This document shows, piece after piece, positions 1 to 5,804 of a DNA stretch of 8,315 bases. A model generated the notes under the pieces. That model made no database searches. It was not told the DNA's origin and worked only from the letters and a program-made list of their open reading frames with translations. The position numbers and the translations under genes were made by a program. This DNA comes from Candidatus Omnitrophota bacterium (GTDB taxonomy: Bacteria > Omnitrophota > Gorgyraeia > Gygaellales > Profunditerraquicolaceae), in NCBI GenBank assembly GCA_023228185.1, contig JALOBQ010000031.1:1-8315 (forward strand), given 5' to 3'. Positions within the stretch are counted from its first letter, which is position 1, and every line of letters starts with the position of its first letter.

Positions 1-1
1 G

Positions 2-631
2 ATTTTGCGGGCGGTAAAAAACAGGTTTGGTTCTACCAATGAAATCGGGGTTTTTGAAATGAGCGCTTGCGGGCTGATGGAAGTAAGAAACCCTTCCGAA
101 ATATTTTTATCGGAGAAGCCGGCGAATGTTTCTGGTTCTGTCGTTACTTCAGTATTAGAAGGGACGCGGCCGCTTTTGGTGGAGATCCAATCGTTAGTCA
201 CGCGTTCGAATTTCGGTTATCCTCAGCGTAAGGCCCAGGGATTTGATTTTAACCGACTGGCCTTATTAGTTGCGGTGCTGGAAAAACGCATTGGCCTGGC
301 GTTATCTTCGGATGACATCTTTGTGAATATCGTAGGCGGTATAAAGATCACTGATCCGGCGGCAGACCTGGCGGTTTGCAGTGTGGTTGCTTCAGCGTTC
401 AAAGAAAAACAAATCAAGCCGCAAACTGTTGTTTTAGGAGAAGTTGGACTTGCCGGCGAGGTAAGAAGCATAGCTCAGCCGTTACTGCGCTTAAATGAGG
501 CGCAGAAATTAGGGTTTAAGCATTGCCTATTGCCTAAAAGCAGCTTTAAAAATATCAAGACGGAAAATTTTGATATGGAAATTATTCCGGTGTCTTCTTT
601 AAAAGAGGCCTTAGGAATTTTATTTATATAA
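2..631 (+). CDS. radA: DNA repair protein RadA (Sms), C-terminal part, cut by window start
   Basis: RadA is a RecA-like ATPase that drives branch migration of recombination intermediates and acts as a DnaB-like helicase in recombinational repair. Only about the last 209 codons are visible. The reading frame is open to the window edge, so the TTG at base 5 is an internal Leu and not a start. The N-terminal zinc finger and Walker A/B motifs lie upstream. The RadA-specific KNRFG motif is encoded at bases 17-31, followed by the typical STNEIGVFEM stretch. From about base 170 to the end is the Lon-protease-like domain, with the blocks VEIQSLV, NRLALLVAVLEKR, DPAADLAV and GEVGLAGEVRSI. In RadA this domain is known to be a non-proteolytic DNA-binding scaffold; here the position of the Lon catalytic serine reads as part of PAADLA. 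The gene ends in TAA 20 bases before yacL. The family assignment is very secure. Confidence 0.97.
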   Translation: MLRAVKNRFGSTNEIGVFEMSACGLMEVRNPSEIFLSEKPANVSGSVVTSVLEGTRPLLVEIQSLVTRSNFGYPQRKAQGFDFNRLALLVAVLEKRIGLALSSDDIFVNIVGGIKITDPAADLAVCSVVASAFKEKQIKPQTVVLGEVGLAGEVRSIAQPLLRLNEAQKLGFKHCLLPKSSFKNIKTENFDMEIIPVSSLKEALGILFI

Positions 632-651
632 AAGGCCAAGGAGGTAAATTA

Positions 652-1632
652 ATGAATTTGCTATTAGCGCGTCTTTTATTTATTTTAGGAAGCATGGTTA
701 TTGGTTATCAGGCAATGGCTTTGAACAATTCCGGCGTAATCGGTATGGCAATCGGCGGTTTGGCAGCGTTATTGATGATCGTTTTGGAATTAGGTTTACG
801 TAAAGTATCCGTAAGCGGCCTTTCCAGCGCGGTCTTCGGGCTGATCCTGGGTTTAATTATGGCGAAATTAGTCGGCGATGCTTTTAGCCTGGCGGCAATG
901 GACGCTGGTATGCTTTCGCGTATCCGCGTGGGCTTAACGCTTGTTTTTTGTTATCTGGGGATGGTAATGGCTTTACGCGGTAAAGATGAGTTTAATATTA
1001 TCATTCCTTATGTGCGCTTGCGCCGGCAGGATCAGGGCAGTGATATCATTCTTCTTGATACCAGCGCGATCATTGACGGCAGGATCGTGGATATCTGTAA
1101 GACGCGGTTTATCGGCGGAAGAATGGTGATCCCTAAATTTGTTTTACGCGAATTGCAGCAGATTGCCGATTCTACTGATCCGATCAAACGGCAGAGAGGT
1201 AGAAGAGGATTAGAGATCTTGAATAACCTTCAAAAAGAGCCGGGTATGGAGATCACGATTAATGAAGAAGATTTCGCGGATATGACTGAGGTTGACGCGA
1301 AATTAGTCCGCCTGGCTAAACTGATGGACGCAAAGATCCTGACAGTAGATTTTAATCTTAACCGCGTTGCCAGTATCCAGGGGATCAAGGTCTTAAATAT
1401 TAATGAACTTTCTAATGCGCTTAAGCCGGTGGTTTTCCCCGGCGAAGAGATGCGTTTAAAATTAGTTAAGGAAGGCAAAGAGCATAATCAGGCAATCGGT
1501 TATCTTGACGACGGGACAATGGTCGTGGTAGAAGACGCCCGCAAGCTGCTCGGCCAGGAAGTGCGCGTATCTGTTACCAGCGTCCTGCAGACTCAGGCGG
1601 GAAGAATGATTTTCACTAAACTTGAGAAATGA
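652..1632 (+). CDS. yacL: Membrane-anchored PIN-TRAM domain protein, YacL family
   Basis: This 326-residue protein has three parts. Residues 1-108 hold about four hydrophobic segments (near 3-22, 28-47, 55-73 and 92-108). Residues 130-255 form a PIN nuclease-like domain. Residues 262-325 form a TRAM domain, a small predicted RNA-binding beta barrel. The PIN acidic residues are visible: D136 in LLDTSAIIDG, E167 in LRELQQ, D215 in EVDAKL and D233 in LTVDFN, so a metal-dependent ribonuclease site appears intact. The family includes B. subtilis YacL (somewhat longer), whose substrate is not settled to my knowledge. The start is fixed by a strong AAGGAGG (638-644) seven bases upstream of the ATG. 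Its stop overlaps the ispD start as ATGA. In Bacillus the gene follows disA, which is missing here. The domain call is firm; the cellular role is unknown. Confidence 0.93.
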   Translation: MNLLLARLLFILGSMVIGYQAMALNNSGVIGMAIGGLAALLMIVLELGLRKVSVSGLSSAVFGLILGLIMAKLVGDAFSLAAMDAGMLSRIRVGLTLVFCYLGMVMALRGKDEFNIIIPYVRLRRQDQGSDIILLDTSAIIDGRIVDICKTRFIGGRMVIPKFVLRELQQIADSTDPIKRQRGRRGLEILNNLQKEPGMEITINEEDFADMTEVDAKLVRLAKLMDAKILTVDFNLNRVASIQGIKVLNINELSNALKPVVFPGEEMRLKLVKEGKEHNQAIGYLDDGTMVVVEDARKLLGQEVRVSVTSVLQTQAGRMIFTKLEK

Positions 1633-2327
1633 TAGTTAACGCGATATTACTTGCCGCGGGCGTTGGTTTGAGGTTGAAATCAAAACTGAGCAAGCCTTTG
1701 ATCCGGATTGCCGGTAAAGAGATGATCCTTTATTCTCTTTTGGTTTTAGAAAAGCATCATCAGATTAGTGGGATCACTGTGGTGGTAAACCCGGCTAACC
1801 GGCAAGCGATCTTGCGGTTGATCAAGCGTTATCGTTTAAAAAAAGTTGAGCAGGTAGTTTTAGGCGGAGCCAGGCGGCAGGATTCCGTGAGAAACGGCCT
1901 AGCCAAACTTAAGCAGTGTCAGGGCTTGGTCTTAATTCATGACAGCGGCAGGCCCTTTATTAACGAGAAATTACTTAGCGCGTTAATAAACAAAGCCGCT
2001 AAAAGCAAAGCCGCGGTTTTGGCAGTGCCTTTAAAAGCGACAATTAAGGCCGCGACAAAGAATCTTGAGGTGTGCCAAACATTGAAGCGCGATTTGCTTT
2101 GGGAGATCCAGACGCCGCAAGTATTTGAGTATTCTTTGATTAAACGCGCTTTTCGCGCATTTGGCAAATTTTCTGTAACTGATGATTCGAGTTTAGTTGA
2201 GAAAACAGGGGCAAAGGTTTATTTGGTTAAAGGTTCTTACGCTAATATTAAGGTCACTACCGCCGAAGACATATTGATTGCCGAAAGCTTAGCCAAAAAA
2301 GGTAAACGTCTATGGAATATAAAATAG
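1629..2327 (+). CDS. ispD: 2-C-methyl-D-erythritol 4-phosphate cytidylyltransferase IspD
   Basis: IspD transfers CMP from CTP to 2-C-methyl-D-erythritol 4-phosphate, the third step of the cytoplasmic MEP route to isoprenoid precursors. The 232-residue length is normal. The N-terminal nucleotide-binding loop reads AAGVGLRL (residues 9-16), with R15 and K22 in the positions of the CTP phosphate contacts. Further blocks are GGARRQDSVRNGL (79-91), HDSGRPF (104-110), LAVPLKATIK (131-140), LWEIQTPQVF (157-166), VTDDSSLVE (183-191) and ANIKVTTAEDI (205-215), all characteristic of IspD. The PKQ triplet of the E. coli enzyme is replaced by SKP; Bacillus-type enzymes also differ from PKQ here. The ATG overlaps the yacL stop as ATGA, indicating translational coupling, and the 3' end overlaps ispF by 16 bases. 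IspD beside IspF is a common arrangement, sometimes fused; IspE is not in the window. Confidence 0.96.
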   Translation: MIVNAILLAAGVGLRLKSKLSKPLIRIAGKEMILYSLLVLEKHHQISGITVVVNPANRQAILRLIKRYRLKKVEQVVLGGARRQDSVRNGLAKLKQCQGLVLIHDSGRPFINEKLLSALINKAAKSKAAVLAVPLKATIKAATKNLEVCQTLKRDLLWEIQTPQVFEYSLIKRAFRAFGKFSVTDDSSLVEKTGAKVYLVKGSYANIKVTTAEDILIAESLAKKGKRLWNIK

Positions 2328-2794
2328 GGTTAGGTTACGATATCCATCGATTAACTAGCGGCCGTAAGTTATTTTTAGGCGGTTTAGAGATTCCTTATGT
2401 TAAAGGCCTCTTAGGGCATTCTGACGCCGATGTTTTGTTACACGCCTTATGCGACGCTTTACTTGGAGCGCTTGGTTTGGGTGATATCGGGGAGCATTTC
2501 CCGGATACTGATGCCCGTTATCAGGGAATATCCAGCGTTAAATTGCTTGAGCAGGTAAATATCAAAGTAAAAGAAATGGGTTTTGAAATCGGTAATCTTG
2601 ATATTGTGGTGATCGCGCAGGAACCGCCGCTTTTGCCGTTTAAAAAACAGATCAAAAAGAATATCGCTGGTTATTTAGGTATTCTTGAAAGTAGCGTGAA
2701 TATTAAAGCCAAAACTAATGAAGGGCTGGACTCAACCGGCAGCAAAGAAGCGATTGCTTGCTGGGCTGTAGTAATGCTTACAAGGAGTAAGTAA
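2312..2794 (+). CDS. ispF: 2-C-methyl-D-erythritol 2,4-cyclodiphosphate synthase IspF
   Basis: IspF cyclises 4-diphosphocytidyl-2-C-methyl-D-erythritol 2-phosphate to the 2,4-cyclodiphosphate with release of CMP, and works as a homotrimer with zinc at subunit interfaces. The 160-residue length is typical. The zinc ligands D10 and H12 lie in GYDIHRL, and H44 lies in the family signature SDADVLLHALCDALLGA (37-53). H36 of the flexible loop is present. The blocks DIGEHFPDTD (58-67) and KAKTNEGLDSTG (132-143) complete the substrate-binding and CDP-binding sites. The ATG lies inside the last codons of ispD in another frame, preceded by an A-rich stretch with only a weak AAGG-like site, so translation probably depends on ispD. 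It ends one base before cysE. No active-site residue appears lost. Confidence 0.97.
   Translation: MEYKIGLGYDIHRLTSGRKLFLGGLEIPYVKGLLGHSDADVLLHALCDALLGALGLGDIGEHFPDTDARYQGISSVKLLEQVNIKVKEMGFEIGNLDIVVIAQEPPLLPFKKQIKKNIAGYLGILESSVNIKAKTNEGLDSTGSKEAIACWAVVMLTRSK
2782..2787 (+). promoter_or_regulatory. Shine-Dalgarno site that fixes the cysE start
   Basis: AAGGAG lies eight bases upstream of the ATG at 2796 and inside the last codons of ispF. It supports the upstream start of cysE and therefore the reality of the hydrophobic N-terminal segment of that protein. The next in-frame candidate codons lack such a site. Confidence 0.75.
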
Positions 2795-2795
2795 A

Positions 2796-3476
2796 ATGGA
2801 CTTATTAATTTTTGTTTTGTTGATTATTCTTGCGGTTTTTGTCTTAAAAGTTTCATTGATTTCTTTGTTATTCTATTCGGATATCCGGGCAGCTCAGGGC
2901 AAAGATCCGGCGGCTAAGAGTTTTCTCGAGGTGCTTTTTCTTTATCCCGGAGTGCACGCTTTAGTTTATTATCGTATCGGGCATTTTTTATACCGTATGC
3001 GTTTATTTTTTTTGGCGCGGCTTTTATCGCAATTTGCCAGGTTTGCTACCGGTATTGAGATCCATCCTGGCGCGCAAATCGGAAAAAAATTCTTTATTGA
3101 TCATGGTATGGGCGTGGTAATCGGCGAAACGGCCATTATTGGCGATGGTGTTTTGCTTTATCAGGGCGTAACCTTAGGCGGCACAGGCCTGGAAAAAGGC
3201 AAGCGCCATCCGACAATCGGCGATAATGTTGTTATCGGCGCCGGAGCTAAAGTGCTCGGCAATATTGTGGTCGGCGATAATTCATATATCGGGGCAAACG
3301 CCGTGGTGATCAAAGATGTCCCGGCTGATTCTACTGTTGTTGGCGTGCCGGGCAGGATCACGAAACAAGAAGGCAGGAAGATTGACATTAGTTTAGACCA
3401 CGTGCATATACTTGACCCGATTATGCAAGCAATGGAAGAATTACAATCCAGGATCGATAAGCTAGAGAAGAAATAA
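2796..3476 (+). CDS. cysE: Serine O-acetyltransferase with an N-terminal membrane helix
   Basis: CysE acetylates L-serine with acetyl-CoA to O-acetylserine, the committed step of cysteine synthesis. Residues 28-85 form the helical SATase region (SDIRAAQGKDPAAKSFLEV, YPGVHALVYYRIGHFLY). Residues 86-190 form a left-handed beta helix of hexapeptide repeats, with the signature IDHGMGVVIGETA (101-113, catalytic D102-H103) and QGVTLGGTG (123-131). The C-terminal tail ends in a short charged helix. B. subtilis CysE (217 residues) starts almost directly with the helical region. Here about 26 mostly hydrophobic residues (2-26) precede it, predicting one transmembrane or membrane-associated helix. The strong ribosome binding site at 2782-2787 supports this start. 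The neighbour cysS uses cysteine for tRNA charging, and the cysE-cysS pairing is conserved in Bacillus. The enzyme assignment is strong; membrane attachment is inference from hydrophobicity. Confidence 0.94.
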   Translation: MDLLIFVLLIILAVFVLKVSLISLLFYSDIRAAQGKDPAAKSFLEVLFLYPGVHALVYYRIGHFLYRMRLFFLARLLSQFARFATGIEIHPGAQIGKKFFIDHGMGVVIGETAIIGDGVLLYQGVTLGGTGLEKGKRHPTIGDNVVIGAGAKVLGNIVVGDNSYIGANAVVIKDVPADSTVVGVPGRITKQEGRKIDISLDHVHILDPIMQAMEELQSRIDKLEKK

Positions 3477-3490
3477 AACTTAAGCCTTTA

Positions 3491-4903
3491 ATGCCTATCT
3501 ATATATATAATTCCCTTTCCCGCAAGAAAGAAGAGTTTATCCCTATTACTAAAGATCAGGTAAAAATTTATGCCTGCGGCCCCACTGTTTATGATGCCCC
3601 GCATATAGGGCATGCGCGCAGCGCTTATATTTTCGATTTGATCAGGCGATACTTGAGTTTTAAAGGCTATCAGGTTAAATTTGTGCGCAATGTCACTGAT
3701 GTGGACGATAAGATTATCGATAAAGCAAGAAAAGATAAGCCGCATGAGGATTTAATAACCGCTTGTCGGTCTGTAGCTGAAACTTATCTTGAGGCTTATC
3801 ATCAGGCGTTAAAAACTTTAGATATTGATTCTTCCGGAGATAAGCTTATTGAACCAAAGGCAAGCGCGTATATTCCCAAGATGATCAATTTTATCGAAGG
3901 ATTGATCATTCAGGGAAAAGCTTATGCTTGCGCGGGCGATGTTTATTTTGATATCACTAAAGCCAAAGATTACGGTAAATTATCGCATCAGTCTTTAGAC
4001 AAGATGGAATCAGGAACAAGGGTGGCGGCAAAAGAAAATAAACGCAATCCTTTGGATTTTGCCTTATGGAAATCAGCTAAAGCAAATGAGCCTTCATGGA
4101 CAAGCCCCTGGGGAGAGGGCAGGCCAGGTTGGCATATTGAGTGTTCTGTGATGAGCTCGGATATTTTAGGGGATGAATTTGATATTCATGGCGGAGGCAT
4201 TGATTTAATTTTCCCGCACCATGAAAATGAGATTGCCCAGTCCGAAGGCGCAGGCAAAAAATTCGCCCGCTATTGGATCCATCACGGGTTGCTTACAATC
4301 AATGGCCAGAAGATGTCTAAATCGCTGGGTAATTTTATTACCGTCGATGATTTTATCGCAAAATATCATGACCCGGATCTTTTAAAGTTAATTTTTCTTT
4401 TCACGCACTACGCTCATCCGGTAGATTATACTGATGAAAAAGTTCAAGAGGCCAGGCAGGCCTTGGAGAGAGTGCGCATTTTGTTCGATAAGGCCTCCGG
4501 TTTATCGGCTCAGCTTTCTTTTGATAAGCTGCCGGTTGAAATTGAAGATGCCAAGCTCGGATTTATCAAAGCCATGGACGATGATTTTAACACTCCTCAG
4601 GCTGTGGCAAGTATATTTGAATTGGTTAATCTTGCCAATAAGAATATCACTGATGAAAAATTCGTGATATCTGCGGTAAATGTTTTAAAAGAATTATGCG
4701 CCTTGTTGGGGATTGCATCTGTTAGGCCGCAGCATAGCGATGTCACCCAGGATACTAAAATAAATCAAGCGATTAATGCCCGTTTAAAGGCGCGGCTTGA
4801 TCATGATTATGCTTTAGCTGATAAGATCAGGAAAGATTTAGAAGCGCAAGGCGTTATTCTAGAGGATGGTAAGAGCGGCACAACTTGGCGCAGGAAGTTA
4901 TAG
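3491..4903 (+). CDS. cysS: Cysteinyl-tRNA synthetase
   Basis: CysS charges tRNA-Cys with cysteine and is a monomeric class I synthetase. The 470-residue length fits the family. The zinc site that selects cysteine thiolate is complete: C29 in YACGPTVYD, C218 in WHIECS, and H243 and E247 in FPHHENEIAQSE. The HIGH motif is at 38-41 and KMSKS at 274-278, so the catalytic domain is intact. The DALR-like helical domain follows (about 310-410), and the C-terminal end GTTWRRKL is typical of the anticodon-binding tail. It starts 14 bases after cysE. No good Shine-Dalgarno sequence is visible before the ATG; the preceding bases are A/T-rich with CTTAAG, so initiation may rely on coupling to cysE termination. 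It is the last gene of the first cluster, followed by 288 noncoding bases. Confidence 0.98.
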   Translation: MPIYIYNSLSRKKEEFIPITKDQVKIYACGPTVYDAPHIGHARSAYIFDLIRRYLSFKGYQVKFVRNVTDVDDKIIDKARKDKPHEDLITACRSVAETYLEAYHQALKTLDIDSSGDKLIEPKASAYIPKMINFIEGLIIQGKAYACAGDVYFDITKAKDYGKLSHQSLDKMESGTRVAAKENKRNPLDFALWKSAKANEPSWTSPWGEGRPGWHIECSVMSSDILGDEFDIHGGGIDLIFPHHENEIAQSEGAGKKFARYWIHHGLLTINGQKMSKSLGNFITVDDFIAKYHDPDLLKLIFLFTHYAHPVDYTDEKVQEARQALERVRILFDKASGLSAQLSFDKLPVEIEDAKLGFIKAMDDDFNTPQAVASIFELVNLANKNITDEKFVISAVNVLKELCALLGIASVRPQHSDVTQDTKINQAINARLKARLDHDYALADKIRKDLEAQGVILEDGKSGTTWRRKL

Positions 4904-4961
4904 TTGTTCGCATAGTGCTATTTGATATTTTATATTTAAGTTTTATTCGCGCGGTAAGATT

Positions 4962-5122
4962 AATTTACGGTTTTTGTTCGAAGCGCATTAGAAAACTTTT
5001 GGCAAATGTCGGCAAGGATTTACGAGGAGCGGAGGCCCTCACGATGCGTAAGAAAGCCGAGAGCGACGAGTAAACCGTAGCCGACGGCAAAAGTTTTCAG
5101 CGCGAGAACAAAACCGTAAATT
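4962..5122. repeat. Long imperfect inverted repeat / 161-base hairpin, MITE-like element or structured RNA
   Basis: The two halves pair as a long interrupted stem. The outer arm 4962-4979 pairs with 5106-5122 (17 bp, one bulged T). GCGC 4983-4986 pairs with 5100-5103. GAAAACTTTTG 4991-5001 pairs with 5088-5098 (11 bp). GTCGGC 5008-5013 pairs with 5080-5085. GGATTTAC 5016-5023 pairs with 5070-5076 (7 bp, one bulged A). The total is about 45 bp around a purine-rich, GC-richer apical region (5024-5069), which has only a minor internal GAG/CTC stem. The outermost AATT on both sides is self-complementary, so it could be part of the arms or a 4-base target duplication. No U-tract follows the 3' arm, so it is not a standard intrinsic terminator. 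Candidates are a miniature inverted-repeat element, a palindromic intergenic repeat, or a structured noncoding RNA. The pairing is seen directly; the identity is unknown. Confidence 0.75.
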
Positions 5123-5147
5123 CTATATATAATATAGAACTATAGAA
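5121..5147 (+). promoter_or_regulatory. Candidate tmk promoter -10 box inside an AT-rich dyad
   Basis: A perfect TATAAT lies at 5128-5133, about 60 bases before the tmk start. It sits inside a dyad, TTCTATA (5121-5127) and TATAGAA (5133-5139), separated by five bases. A third copy of TATAGAA follows at 5141-5147, giving an 8-base direct repeat spacing. At a 17-base spacing the -35 position would fall on AGAACA (5105-5110), within the 3' arm of the large hairpin, and it matches the consensus only at its last three bases. This is the only plausible promoter location for the tmk-holB-ricT-metG cluster in the window. The dyad could be an operator or simply AT-rich sequence; AT-rich DNA gives chance -10 matches easily. 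Confidence 0.4.
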
Positions 5148-5191
5148 GAAAAATAAGAAACAAGACAAGCCATTCGCAAGAGGAAAATTAA

Positions 5192-5803
5192 ATGAGAGGT
5201 AAATTTATCACATTTGAGGGTTCGGAGGGTTGCGGCAAGAGCACGCAATCGCGTATGCTTTTTGATCATCTTAAAGCAAAAGGTGTGAAAGCTATTTATT
5301 TGCGCGAGCCTGGGGGAGTTAAAATCAGCGAGAAAATCCGCGAGCTCTTGTTAAATCCTGAGAGCAAAATTTCGCCTCAAGCTGAAACCTTGCTCTATAT
5401 GGCTGCGCGCGCCCAGGTTGTCGCGGATTTGATTAAACCTGCGCTTTTGAAAGGTAAAGTTGTTGTCTGTGACAGGTTTCTTGATTCCACAATCGCTTAT
5501 CAGGGTTATGGTTTAGGTATGGATATTTCTTTGATCAAGGCAATCGGTAAATTCGCCACATTAGGAATTTCTCCTGATTTGACAATTTTTCTCGACCTGC
5601 CGGTTAAAAAGGGTTTAAAGCATCGTTTTGCCAAAGACCGTATTGAACAGCGCAGTTTAGTTTACCATCAGCGCGTAAGAAATGGTTACCTTGATTTAGC
5701 GGCTAAAGAGGCGCGAAGAATTAAAATCATCAAAGTTGAAGATAATAAAGAAGTTACCCAGAATAATGTCAGGCTCGCGGTAAATAAATTATTGAGGAAA
5801 TAA
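5192..5803 (+). CDS. tmk: Thymidylate kinase
   Basis: Tmk phosphorylates dTMP to dTDP with ATP, an essential step of dTTP supply shared by the de novo and salvage routes. The 203-residue length is typical. The P-loop is GSEGCGKST (10-18). The dTMP-binding block REPGG (38-42) has V in place of the usual following T. The DR(Y/F) motif is CDRFLDSTIAYQG (93-105), with D94-R95. The LID region around 141-154 carries R145, R150 and R154, and lacking an arginine in the P-loop it fits the E. coli-like type II layout. The block VYHQRVRNGYLDLA (157-170) is standard. AAGAGGA (5178-5184) lies seven bases before the ATG. It opens the second cluster, probably transcribed from a promoter near 5128, and lies one base upstream of holB. 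In Bacillus tmk also leads the holB-ricT cluster. Confidence 0.97.
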   Translation: MRGKFITFEGSEGCGKSTQSRMLFDHLKAKGVKAIYLREPGGVKISEKIRELLLNPESKISPQAETLLYMAARAQVVADLIKPALLKGKVVVCDRFLDSTIAYQGYGLGMDISLIKAIGKFATLGISPDLTIFLDLPVKKGLKHRFAKDRIEQRSLVYHQRVRNGYLDLAAKEARRIKIIKVEDNKEVTQNNVRLAVNKLLRK

Positions 5804-5804
5804 G

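Noticed and set aside
5..7. TTG at the window start as the translation start of a short protein
   Set aside because: The sequence begins in the middle of the RadA family alignment, just before KNRFG, and the frame is open to the edge, so this is a truncated longer gene.
223..471. Minus-strand open frames opposite radA, and similar ones opposite yacL (1230-1478), ispD (1937-2167), cysE (3161-3388), cysS (3488-3745) and metG (7782-8012)
   Set aside because: Each lies wholly or almost wholly opposite a strongly supported + strand gene, has no plausible ribosome binding context and encodes no recognisable domain.
1689..1700. IspD lacking the PKQ triplet as a sign of lost activity
   Set aside because: The equivalent position varies in non-proteobacterial IspD, the key Lys (K22) and Arg (R15) are present, and all other signature blocks are intact.
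4434..4667. A second + strand frame inside cysS, and another inside metG (7762-8025)
   Set aside because: Both are out-of-frame readings of well-conserved synthetase sequence with no family resemblance.
4885..5073. A 62-codon open frame on the + strand spanning the end of cysS and the left half of the intergenic hairpin
   Set aside because: It starts at a TTG inside cysS with no ribosome binding site, runs through the inverted repeat, and its peptide (Arg/Lys-rich after a short hydrophobic start) resembles no family I know. It is most likely a by-product of the hairpin sequence.
4962..5122. Rho-independent terminator for the cysS cluster
   Set aside because: The structure is far longer and more interrupted than an intrinsic terminator, and the 3' arm is followed by mixed CTATATATAAT rather than a run of T. 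No compact GC stem plus T-tract is found between 4904 and 4961 either.
5042..5191. Riboswitch or T-box leader upstream of tmk
   Set aside because: I see no T-box sequence, no antiterminator/terminator pair and no conserved riboswitch core. The region between the dyad and the tmk ribosome binding site is short and A-rich.
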